From: Actinomycetes bacterium
GTDB lineage: Bacteria; Actinomycetota; Acidimicrobiia; Acidimicrobiales; Palsa-688
Direction: 5' to 3'
Assembly (NCBI GenBank): GCA_021827225.1
Contig: JAKAXG010000247.1
Coordinates: forward strand, 1-6,593
Length of the DNA: 6,593 bases
The notes below the pieces were generated by a model. The model made no database searches and was not told the DNA's origin. It was given only the letters and a program-made list of their open reading frames with translations. The stretch's first letter is position 1. Every line of letters starts with the position of its first letter. Both the position numbers and the translations under genes were made by a program. Positions 1 through 5,151 of the stretch are shown piece by piece.

Positions 1-293
1 GCCAGCCGCATCCCACCCGTCGACCCATAGAACCGGGCATCCCCGAACGAGAAGATCCCCCCATCCTGAGCGACCAGCCAGTACCCACCCCCCGACGGGG
101 TCGCCGCCATCCCCACCACCGGCGAGCTCAGCCGCATCCCACCCGTCGACCCGTAGAACCCGGCGTTGGCAGCAGCTATGTCCCGGGCAGCTGCGGGGGG
201 TGCCGGCGACCGGTGGTCGGCAAGGGACGCGCCGGCGAGAGAGGCTGCCACGGCGACGACCGCGGCGGCTACAGAGGTCCGCTTCCTATTCAT
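1..293 (-). CDS. Secreted 42-residue-repeat protein (YWLVA/FSFGD type), N-terminal part
   Basis: The frame is open from an ATG at 293-291 to the window's left edge, so only 97 codons are visible and the C-terminus is missing. Residues 1-25 look like a Sec signal peptide: a basic start (MNRKR), an Ala/Val-rich core, and a likely cut after Ala25 (SLA-D). From about residue 46 the mature part is repetitive: [42 protein letters not shown], then [10 protein letters not shown] again. The repeat period is 42 residues. I recognise this unit from large exported actinobacterial proteins, where it is usually thought to form propeller-like or solenoid beta structure; its biochemical role is unknown to me. 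An AAAGGGG ribosome binding site (303-309) sits 9 nt before the ATG and supports this start. Missing downstream sequence could carry an enzymatic or wall-binding domain, so full function cannot be assigned. Confidence 0.85.
   Translation of the reverse strand, partial: MNRKRTSVAAAVVAVAASLAGASLADHRSPAPPAAARDIAAANAGFYGSTGGMRLSSPVVGMAATPSGGGYWLVAQDGGIFSFGDARFYGSTGGMRL
3..160 (-). repeat. Tandem 126-bp coding repeat, two partial copies
   Basis: Bases 3-34 and 129-160 match at 31 of 32 positions, exactly 126 bp (42 codons) apart. The single difference is synonymous (TAC/TAT Tyr). This is the DNA trace of the protein repeat in the left-edge gene. Near-identity at DNA level suggests recent duplication or gene conversion between units. 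Confidence 0.8.
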
Positions 294-302
294 GTTCGTG
301 GA

Positions 303-309
303 CCCCTTT
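303..309 (-). promoter_or_regulatory. Ribosome binding site of the secreted repeat protein
   Basis: On the minus strand AAAGGGG lies 9 nt upstream of the ATG at 293. It fixes the start directly ahead of the signal peptide. Confidence 0.6.
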
Positions 310-313
310 CCGC

Positions 314-332
314 CTCCGGGAACAACCCGGAG
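314..332 (-). promoter_or_regulatory. Leader hairpin upstream of the secreted repeat gene
   Basis: On the minus strand CTCCGGG, loop TTGTT, then CCCGGAG form a perfect 7-bp stem with a 5-nt loop. It lies 4 nt upstream of the ribosome binding site. No T-run follows on either strand, so it does not look like an intrinsic terminator. If the promoter at 333-361 is right, the hairpin would sit at or very near the mRNA 5' end, where it could stabilise the message or affect ribosome access. That role is inference. Confidence 0.5.
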
Positions 333-361
333 ATCCTACCTTGCAGATGGCGGCCGCCCAA
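333..361 (-). promoter_or_regulatory. Candidate sigma-70-type promoter for the secreted repeat gene
   Basis: Reading the minus strand, TTGGGC (361-356) is followed after exactly 17 nt by TAGGAT (338-333). TAGGAT is a common -10 form in actinobacteria, and the -35 matches TTGACA only in its first three bases. Spacing to the ATG leaves a leader of roughly 30-35 nt containing the hairpin and RBS. No stronger candidate is visible in the 109-bp gap. Confidence 0.45.
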
Positions 362-402
362 TCGGCAGACCCACCTCCATATGGATGAAGAGGGGGAATG
401 TC

Positions 403-969
403 TTAGAGAGATACGCGCGTTTCGGTGGCGGCCGCTGACTGGACGGTCATCGGGTCTTCGAGATGCTCTCGGCCCAGCGTGCCGGCCACCTGCCGGTGAA
501 GCGAACGGTACATGACCCACGTGACCAGCACTGCCGACACGTAGATGGCCAGGTAGGCGACGAGCGGCAGGTGGACCTGGGTCTTGAACATGGCGATGAT
601 GAGCGCCCCGTACCACGACACGGTGCTGACCGCGCCGGCCAGCAGGGTCACCGGACCGACGGTGAAGCGCTCCAGGCGCCGGTGGAGATAGACGCCGTTC
701 GCCATGAGAACGGCCACCAGGATCAGCTTGGCCACAAACCCGCTGTTGTGCAGGTACAGCGACGGCTTCTCGACGAAGAGCGCCACGCCGCTGGCTGTGA
801 GCACGGCCAGACCGGCCCAGATCACGTAGCTCAGGTCCCGCAGCAGGTCGGTCGGATACGGGAGGTGCCTCACCATGGACCGCAGGACCCCCAGGTCGCC
901 GATGGTGGCACCACCGAGCCCCAGCACCAATCCGACCAGATGGACGGTGAGGAGGGCGGTGAAGAGCAT
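403..969 (-). CDS. Multi-pass integral membrane protein of unknown function
   Basis: A 188-residue, strongly hydrophobic protein with about five predicted membrane spans, near residues 4-24, 43-66, 76-95, 106-127 and 134-154, and a hydrophilic C-terminal tail from about 155. The first span carries His10 followed by a Gly-rich stretch (LVGLVLGLGGATIGD). The second span holds WAGLAVLTASG, and the third begins after a Lys (KLILVAVLMANG). The His-plus-Gly first helix loosely recalls small CopD-like or DUF-type membrane families that may bind haem or copper, but I cannot assign it to a family, and no catalytic motif is evident. The ATG at 969 is preceded by AAGGTG (979-984) with 9-nt spacing. The gene lies downstream of corA on the same strand but 288 bp away, so it probably has its own promoter. 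Confidence 0.8.
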   Translation of the reverse strand: MLFTALLTVHLVGLVLGLGGATIGDLGVLRSMVRHLPYPTDLLRDLSYVIWAGLAVLTASGVALFVEKPSLYLHNSGFVAKLILVAVLMANGVYLHRRLERFTVGPVTLLAGAVSTVSWYGALIIAMFKTQVHLPLVAYLAIYVSAVLVTWVMYRSLHRQVAGTLGREHLEDPMTVQSAAATETRVSL

Positions 970-978
970 CAGTCAGCG

Positions 979-984
979 CACCTT
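979..984 (-). promoter_or_regulatory. Ribosome binding site of the membrane protein gene
   Basis: AAGGTG on the minus strand, 9 nt before the ATG at 969. It supports this start over any further-upstream reading. Confidence 0.5.
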
Positions 985-1217
985 GCCGACGGACCGCCCC
1001 CGGTCGGCGCCTGCTGCGCCGCTCCGCGCCCTCGTCTCCATGTCGGCAGATTCGGTCGTCGGAATCGTGATCTTTAGTCCAATGGGTCCCGGCCCGGGCG
1101 GGGCTGTCCGGCCAGCGGAAGGATCTCGGATACACGAAAGGCTGGCTGAACCGGACAGATCTGCAGGTAGGTCTGGAATCGGAGATATTGAGGGTCGCCG
1201 GGGGGGCCATTTTGACG
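985..1217. other. Intergenic region without a supported gene
   Basis: Most of the 288-bp gap between corA and the downstream membrane protein gene. Open frames exist on both strands, but their translations are Arg/Pro/Ser-rich, match nothing I recognise, and look like chance frames of GC-rich DNA. The only structure I see is a possible promoter for the membrane protein gene (1052-1077) and a weak terminator at the corA end (1218-1234). No tRNA-like or recognisable riboswitch fold was found by eye. Confidence 0.5.
1052..1077 (-). promoter_or_regulatory. Possible alternative-sigma promoter (TAAAG ... CCGA)
   Basis: On the minus strand CTAAAGATC (1077-1069) is followed by two CCGA tetramers (1062-1059 and 1055-1052). 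The layout resembles the flagellar/sigma-28 consensus TAAA-N15-GCCGATAA. However, the -10 half is poor beyond CCGA and the spacing is one base long for the second CCGA. It would drive the membrane protein gene with a leader of about 80 nt. This is a weak visual match only. Confidence 0.2.
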
Positions 1218-1234
1218 AAAAAGGAACCGGCTCC
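1218..1234 (-). terminator. Weak candidate intrinsic terminator after corA
   Basis: On the minus strand GGAG-CCGG-TTCC (1234-1223; one G-T wobble) is followed immediately by TTTTT (1222-1218), about 24 nt after the corA stop. The 4-bp stem is short, so termination may be inefficient. Position and T-run are right for corA. Confidence 0.35.
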
Positions 1235-1257
1235 GCCCGACGCTCTGCTCTACCCAC

Positions 1258-2346
1258 TCACGGGTAACGCGACTCGCTCACCGCCGGCCGGGAGTGCAGC
1301 AACTGCAGCCGCCGGTCCTTCTCCGATCCCCCCCGGCGAAGGGCGGTCCGCACGTCCCCCTCGCTGCGCTCGGGGGCGACGCCGGTGGAGGTGAGCCAGC
1401 CGCGGGAGCGGAACAGGATGTACAGGCCGAGGGCGATGGCGATGGGCACGGCGATGCCCAGCCCGAAGAACGCCCCGATCGAGTCGATCCGGTTGATCAT
1501 CCACCCGAAGTTCTGGCCGAAGAAGCCGGTGAGGAAGGTCAACGGCAGGAACACGGTGGCGATGAGCGTCAGCTGCTTCATGACCACGTTGAGCCGGTTC
1601 GAGACGGTGGACAGGTGGGTGTCGAGGGCCCCGCTCAGCAGGTCGCGGTAGCTGTCCACCAGGTCGCTGATCCGGATGAGGTGGTCGTAGAGGTCCCGGA
1701 AGTAGCGCTCGGCGTCGGCGGTCATGCCCGGCAGCAGGTTGCGGTCGCTCATCACCGTGGCGAACATGTCCCGCTGCGGGGTCACCACCTTGCGCAGCGA
1801 GATGAGGGACCGCTTCATGTCGAACAACCGGCCCAGCTGCTCGTCGGTCGGGCGGGCCAGGATCTCGTCCTCGATCTCGTCGATCTGGTCGTCCATGGCG
1901 GACAGGACCGGGAAGTACCCGTCCACCAGGCTGTCGACCACCCGGTACAACATCATCACGTGGTCCATCCCGCCCCCGGCTCTGTGCTCCATGCGCTCAG
2001 CCAGCGCCGCCAGGTTCGGACAGGAGTCGTGGTGCACGGTGACCAGGTAGTTCCCGGTGTAGAAGCAGTGGACCTCGACCAGCCGGCCCTGCGGCGAGGC
2101 GCCGTAGACGACGAGCAGGGCGAAGTCCTCGTAGGTGTCGATCTTGGGCCGCTGGCCGAAATGCTCGGCGTCCTCCACGGCCAGAGGATGAAAGCGGAAG
2201 ACATCCCTCAGCAGCGACAGGTACTCATCCGGGTCGGGGCAGGCCAGGTCGAGCCAGAAACGAGCCGAGGCGTCGAGCAGCCCGCCGATAGTCGACTCGT
2301 CGACGTCGTGGGAGATGCCGTCGACAGTGATGAGATGGCCTTCCAT
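1258..2346 (-). CDS. corA: CorA-family divalent metal-ion transporter, GQN variant
   Basis: A 362-residue CorA/MIT-family channel subunit. Homologues are pentamers that pass Mg2+ (also Co2+, Ni2+ or Zn2+ in subgroups) into the cytoplasm. Visible landmarks are WLDL at 31-34, HPLAVEDA at 53-60 in the N-terminal alpha/beta domain, and a long Asp/Glu-rich helical region from about 145 to 256. TM1 spans about 257-276 (LTLIATVFLPLTFLTGFFG) and TM2 about 291-312. The pore signature directly after TM1 is G277-Q278-N279, not the canonical GMN. A roughly 50-residue charged tail follows TM2, where most CorAs end soon after a basic cluster. The frame extends 32 codons upstream to 2442, but that extension is Pro/Arg-rich and unlike the family, so I choose ATG 2346, where MEGHLITVDG begins; the SD-like GGGGAAG upstream is weak. 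The gene diverges from the ferredoxin operon. Confidence 0.9.
   Translation of the reverse strand: MEGHLITVDGISHDVDESTIGGLLDASARFWLDLACPDPDEYLSLLRDVFRFHPLAVEDAEHFGQRPKIDTYEDFALLVVYGASPQGRLVEVHCFYTGNYLVTVHHDSCPNLAALAERMEHRAGGGMDHVMMLYRVVDSLVDGYFPVLSAMDDQIDEIEDEILARPTDEQLGRLFDMKRSLISLRKVVTPQRDMFATVMSDRNLLPGMTADAERYFRDLYDHLIRISDLVDSYRDLLSGALDTHLSTVSNRLNVVMKQLTLIATVFLPLTFLTGFFGQNFGWMINRIDSIGAFFGLGIAVPIAIALGLYILFRSRGWLTSTGVAPERSEGDVRTALRRGGSEKDRRLQLLHSRPAVSESRYP
1356..1376. repeat. Palindromic GC-rich element inside the corA tail
   Basis: CCCCC (1356-1360) and GGGGG (1372-1376) flank a CGCTGCG-type core, giving an imperfect 21-bp inverted repeat. In the corA frame it reads PERSEG (residues 325-330). 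Elements of this CTCGCTGCGCTCGGG type recur in many high-GC genomes, usually between genes. Here the element lies within the poorly conserved C-terminal extension. Confidence 0.5.
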
Positions 2347-2420
2347 GCCGCCATTCTTCCCCGGTGCACCACTCGGCGGCGCTGTAGCCCGGGACGGCAC
2401 CTGCGGCCGGGGTGGGCGGC

Positions 2421-2471
2421 ATGAGAGAAGTCTCACTCCCACCTCATGGGGGGGTCAGGTGCGCCTCTCAT
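2421..2471. promoter_or_regulatory. Inverted repeats in the corA/ferredoxin divergent region
   Basis: ATGAGAG (2421-2427) and CTCTCAT (2465-2471) are perfect 7-bp inverted copies 37 nt apart. A smaller hairpin, TGAGA-GAAG-TCTCA (2422-2435), shares the left arm. They lie in the 165-bp gap between the corA start and the ferredoxin start. They could be a regulator site, possibly for the response regulator encoded downstream, but this is inference; short repeats arise by chance. I see no convincing -35/-10 pair for either direction here. Confidence 0.25.
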
Positions 2472-2496
2472 ACTGGGCCTGTCATCGTTGGGCGTA

Positions 2497-2503
2497 GAAG
2501 GGG
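2497..2503 (+). promoter_or_regulatory. Ribosome binding site that sets the ferredoxin GTG start
   Basis: GAAGGGG lies 8 nt before GTG 2512. No comparable SD precedes the upstream ATG at 2446, so this site decides for the shorter protein. Confidence 0.6.
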
Positions 2504-2511
2504 CGTATGGG

Positions 2512-2754
2512 GTGGAAGATAGAGACGTCGAACCAGTGCAGCTGCTCCTCGACGTTTCCCGTTGCCACGGCTGCGGTATCTGCGTGCTCATGTGCCCCGA
2601 GCGGATCACCGTGGACGCCTGCGGCTTCGCCCAGGTGGACGACGACCCGATCACCGACGCCGACTCGGTGCGTCGCGCCGCATGGGCGATCTGGTCGTGT
2701 CCGCGGTCGGCTCTGACTCTGGCTGACATCGCGGTGGCTGCTGGGTCACAATAG
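2512..2754 (+). CDS. P450-type ferredoxin, single [4Fe-4S] cluster predicted
   Basis: A soluble electron carrier of 80 residues from GTG 2512. The frame could start at ATG 2446 (102 residues), but the GAAGGGG site 8 nt before the GTG and normal family size (about 60-80) favour the GTG. The cluster motif is C18-HG-C21-GI-C24-VLM-C28-P, and the late cysteine is C63 in WSCPRSAL; C37 is an extra cysteine. The layout, one CxxXxxC motif plus a C-terminal CPxxAL, is that of the small ferredoxins that feed electrons to actinobacterial cytochromes P450. In those, X is often not Cys and the cluster is [3Fe-4S]. Here X is Cys21, which predicts [4Fe-4S] bound by C18, C21, C24 and C63. No P450 or reductase lies in the window. 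The next gene starts 4 nt after this stop, so the ferredoxin heads the operon with the two-component genes. Confidence 0.8.
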   Translation: MEDRDVEPVQLLLDVSRCHGCGICVLMCPERITVDACGFAQVDDDPITDADSVRRAAWAIWSCPRSALTLADIAVAAGSQ

Positions 2755-2758
2755 GTAG

Positions 2759-3637
2759 ATGAGCCGAGCCGAACCGGGGCGACTGCCTCGATTCAGCGCG
2801 CCCGTCGTCGTCGTGATGTCGGCGGTGGCGGCTATCGGCATGGTCGCTGCGGCCTCCACTTTTTCCATTCGTCTGCCCATTCCCCGGGGGCTGGACTTCG
2901 TCGCCGGGGGGTCGCCTCCGACCGCGGCGACGGCACCGCCGCCCTCCGCCCACCCCCAGGCTCTGCTGGCTGGGGGCGGGGACCTCTCCGCCCGGGCAGC
3001 CGGGAGCGGGTCAGGAACCGGTGCCGGGGGAGGCGCCGGGCCGACCGGAAAGGCGCCGGCCGGATCCGGGTCCGCCACCCGCGACGGGGGCAGCACCACT
3101 TCTGCCGCCGTCGCATCATCAGCTGCGGGGACCGCCACCGTCCCGGCTGATCCGTCGGCCGCGCCGGCGTCGACCGCCGCGGCTTCCTCTCCTCAGTCCG
3201 CCACCGTCCCGGTAGCCGACGCCGCCACCGCCCACGCCACGACCTCCACGGCACCGATCACCAACTCGGCGGCGACCAGTTCCCCGGCCCCGTCCGTCCC
3301 GGTTGCGACCAGTCCGGCCGACCCCGGATCGGGCGGAGGCAACAGCAACAGCGGCAACAGCCACAGCGGCAACAGCCACAGCCGCGACTCCTCAGCTGGC
3401 AGTGGCACCGCCAGCAGCGCCGCCCCAGGAGGGTCGCACGGCCGGGGCCACGGCTCGTCGGGGTCGACCAGCGGCGGCGGCAGCGGCGCTGGGGCCGCCG
3501 GCGGCACGTCCACACCTGTCACCGTGGCTCCGGACTACCCGGTGGTGAGCAGCCAGTCCGTGAACGAGGCTCCGCCCGGCCCCCCGAACCGGCCCGGACA
3601 TCCCGCCAAGCCCCACCACCAGCCCCAGGGCAGATGA
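2759..3637 (+). CDS. Membrane-anchored or exported low-complexity Ala/Ser/Gly/Pro-rich protein
   Basis: A 292-residue protein that I do not recognise. Residues 1-13 are polar and basic, and 15-35 form one hydrophobic segment (VVVVMSAVAAIGMVAAAS) acting as a signal anchor or signal peptide. No clear cleavage site or lipobox is present. Residues about 50-290 are low complexity, dominated by Ala, Ser, Thr, Gly and Pro with no cysteines, and are probably disordered outside the membrane. They include three tandem pentapeptides (GNSNS, GNSHS, GNSHS; 194-208), Gly/Ser linkers, and a tail rich in Pro, His and Asn (PGPPNRPGHPAKPHHQ). The Ser/Thr-Pro content would suit O-glycosylation (inference). The ATG follows the ferredoxin stop by 4 nt with a poor SD, suggesting coupled translation; the stop overlaps the kinase start as ATGA. 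The conserved-looking placement suggests a cell-envelope partner of the sensor kinase, but no function can be read from the sequence. Confidence 0.7.
   Translation: MSRAEPGRLPRFSAPVVVVMSAVAAIGMVAAASTFSIRLPIPRGLDFVAGGSPPTAATAPPPSAHPQALLAGGGDLSARAAGSGSGTGAGGGAGPTGKAPAGSGSATRDGGSTTSAAVASSAAGTATVPADPSAAPASTAAASSPQSATVPVADAATAHATTSTAPITNSAATSSPAPSVPVATSPADPGSGGGNSNSGNSHSGNSHSRDSSAGSGTASSAAPGGSHGRGHGSSGSTSGGGSGAGAAGGTSTPVTVAPDYPVVSSQSVNEAPPGPPNRPGHPAKPHHQPQGR
3338..3382 (+). repeat. Three tandem 15-bp units encoding GNSxS
   Basis: Units 3338-3352, 3353-3367 and 3368-3382. The last two are identical (GGCAACAGCCACAGC) and the first differs by one base, A for C, changing His to Asn. They are in frame in the low-complexity gene, so copy-number change by slippage would keep the frame. 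Confidence 0.85.
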
Positions 3638-5151
3638 CGGACTTCGCCATCTCCGCCGGGACGGCCCGCCCGTCCCGGCGGGACGCGCCGGCACCCCAGG
3701 AGATCCCCTCGGCGGAGGCATCCGATCGCCGGGCGCGCCCGTCCGTGTTCGTCCGCCTGGCCCGCCGGGCCGGCACCGCCGGGCGGATGGCCACCCTGCA
3801 CGCCATCGTGCTGGCCGCCGTGATCACCGGCTCGATCCTCGCCCTCCTGCACACCAGCACCGTGGGCGTGGAGACGGTGGCCATCCGCCAGCTGGACGCC
3901 GAGCTGCAGTCCTACCAGCAGGTGCTGGTCGCCCAGCCGCCCGGCGCCGATCTGCGGTCGGTCTCCACGGCCTACCTGCACTCCCACGCCGTAGCCGACG
4001 GCAACCTCCTCGAGGTGAGCCAGCCCGGCGTGTGGGCGGTGGCCAACGCCGGCGGGGCGGCGCTGTCGCGCACCTCTGCCGTCGTCGAGCTGTCGCAGAA
4101 GGTCCCGGGGGGCACGCTGCTCTCCGTGCGCCACATCGCCGGGCGCGACGTCGAGGTGATGGTTTCGCCCATCCGCCAGTCCGGGGCGCCCACCGCCGTG
4201 TTCATCTCCACCGTGGACCTGACCGGCCTCAGCCCGGCGACGGAGGCGGCGTTCCGCCTGGCGCTCGCCGAGGGGGCGGTGGCCCTGGTGGCCGGCGTGG
4301 CCAGCGCCTACCTGCTGCTCCGCCGCCTGCTCCGCCGCATCGGCGGCATCACCGAGACCGCCGAGACCATAGGCCGGGGGCACCTGGCGGAGCGGCTGGG
4401 CGACCAGGGGACCGCCGACGAGGTCGGCGAGCTGGCCCGCAGCTTCGATTCCATGCTCGACCGCATCCAGGCCGCGGTGCAGGCCCAGCAGGCTCTCCTG
4501 TCGGACGTCTCCCACCAGTTGCGCACCCCGCTCACCGTCGCCCGGGGCCATCTGGAGATCCTGCAGCGCAGCAGCACGTCCGACCCCCGGGAGGTGCACG
4601 AGACGCTCGACGTGGCCATCGGCGAGCTCGACCGCATGGGCCAGCTGGTGGAACGGCTGCTGGTCCTGGGGCGGGCCCGGGAGCCGGTCCGCCCCGACAT
4701 GCACGACGTGGACCTGCGGTCGTTCCTCGCCGACTTCGAGGCCTCCTGCCGGGTGCTGGCGGACCGCAACTGGGTCCTCGTCCCGGTACCCGACGCCGTG
4801 GCCCACTTCGACGAGACCGAGGTGAGGGGCGCCCTGCTCAACCTGGTGGACAACGCCGTCAAGGTCACCACGGTCGGTGACACCATCTCCGTCGCCGCCC
4901 GGGTGGACGGGTCGATGCTCCACATTTCGGTGGATGACTCCGGACCGGGCATCCCCGAGGCCGACCGGGAGAGCGTCCTCGACCGCTTCTGGCGGCCGGG
5001 CCACGGCCCCACCGAGGGCAGCGGCCTGGGTCTGGCCATCGTCAGCGCGGTGTGCCAGGCGCACAACGGGCGGGTGGAGATCGCCGACTCCGATCTCGGC
5101 GGGGCGTCGGTCACCATGATCCTGAGAGCCACGGACGACGATCGCCGGTGA
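3634..5151 (+). CDS. HAMP sensor histidine kinase (HisKA/HATPase_c)
   Basis: A 505-residue membrane sensor kinase that should autophosphorylate and pass phosphate to the regulator encoded next. Residues 1-52 are a long Arg/Pro/Ala-rich cytoplasmic start. TM1 is about 54-73, an extracytoplasmic sensor domain spans about 74-205, and TM2 is about 206-229. A HAMP linker (about 228-280) leads to HisKA with DVSHQLRTPL, where His294 is the phosphoacceptor. ATPase boxes follow: N (NLVDNAVK, N403 and N407), G1 (DDSGPGI, D435), F (DRFWR, F452) and G2 (GSGLGLAI, 462-469). All catalytic boxes look intact. The residue after His294 is Gln, where many kinases have Glu. The sensor domain has no recognisable ligand motif, so the signal is unknown. 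The start ATG overlaps the previous stop (ATGA), and the stop overlaps the regulator's GTG (GTGA). A shorter start at Met52 is possible but would lack that coupling. Confidence 0.93.
   Translation: MTDFAISAGTARPSRRDAPAPQEIPSAEASDRRARPSVFVRLARRAGTAGRMATLHAIVLAAVITGSILALLHTSTVGVETVAIRQLDAELQSYQQVLVAQPPGADLRSVSTAYLHSHAVADGNLLEVSQPGVWAVANAGGAALSRTSAVVELSQKVPGGTLLSVRHIAGRDVEVMVSPIRQSGAPTAVFISTVDLTGLSPATEAAFRLALAEGAVALVAGVASAYLLLRRLLRRIGGITETAETIGRGHLAERLGDQGTADEVGELARSFDSMLDRIQAAVQAQQALLSDVSHQLRTPLTVARGHLEILQRSSTSDPREVHETLDVAIGELDRMGQLVERLLVLGRAREPVRPDMHDVDLRSFLADFEASCRVLADRNWVLVPVPDAVAHFDETEVRGALLNLVDNAVKVTTVGDTISVAARVDGSMLHISVDDSGPGIPEADRESVLDRFWRPGHGPTEGSGLGLAIVSAVCQAHNGRVEIADSDLGGASVTMILRATDDDRR

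Noticed and set aside
350..385. Short palindromes GCGGCCGC and TCCATATGGA in the gap near 350-385
   Set aside because: 8-10 bp palindromes are expected by chance in DNA of this composition; no repeat partner or flanking motif suggests a site.
973..1257. 94-codon minus-strand open frame between corA and the membrane protein gene
   Set aside because: The translation is Arg/Pro/Ser-rich without domains or membrane segments, has no ribosome binding site I can see, and overlaps the likely terminator and promoter of its neighbours.
1294..2424. 376-codon plus-strand open frame antisense to corA
   Set aside because: It is a shadow of corA in GC-rich DNA: rich in Gln, Val, His and Gly with no fold or motif, while the opposite strand encodes a clear CorA protein.
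2347..2442. N-terminal 32-codon extension of CorA to ATG 2442
   Set aside because: The extension is Pro/Arg/Ala-rich, lies in the divergent promoter region and is unlike CorA N-termini; the homologous part begins at ATG 2346.
2446..2511. Upstream ATG start of the ferredoxin
   Set aside because: No ribosome binding site precedes it, it adds 22 non-family residues, and GTG 2512 has a good GAAGGGG at 8 nt.
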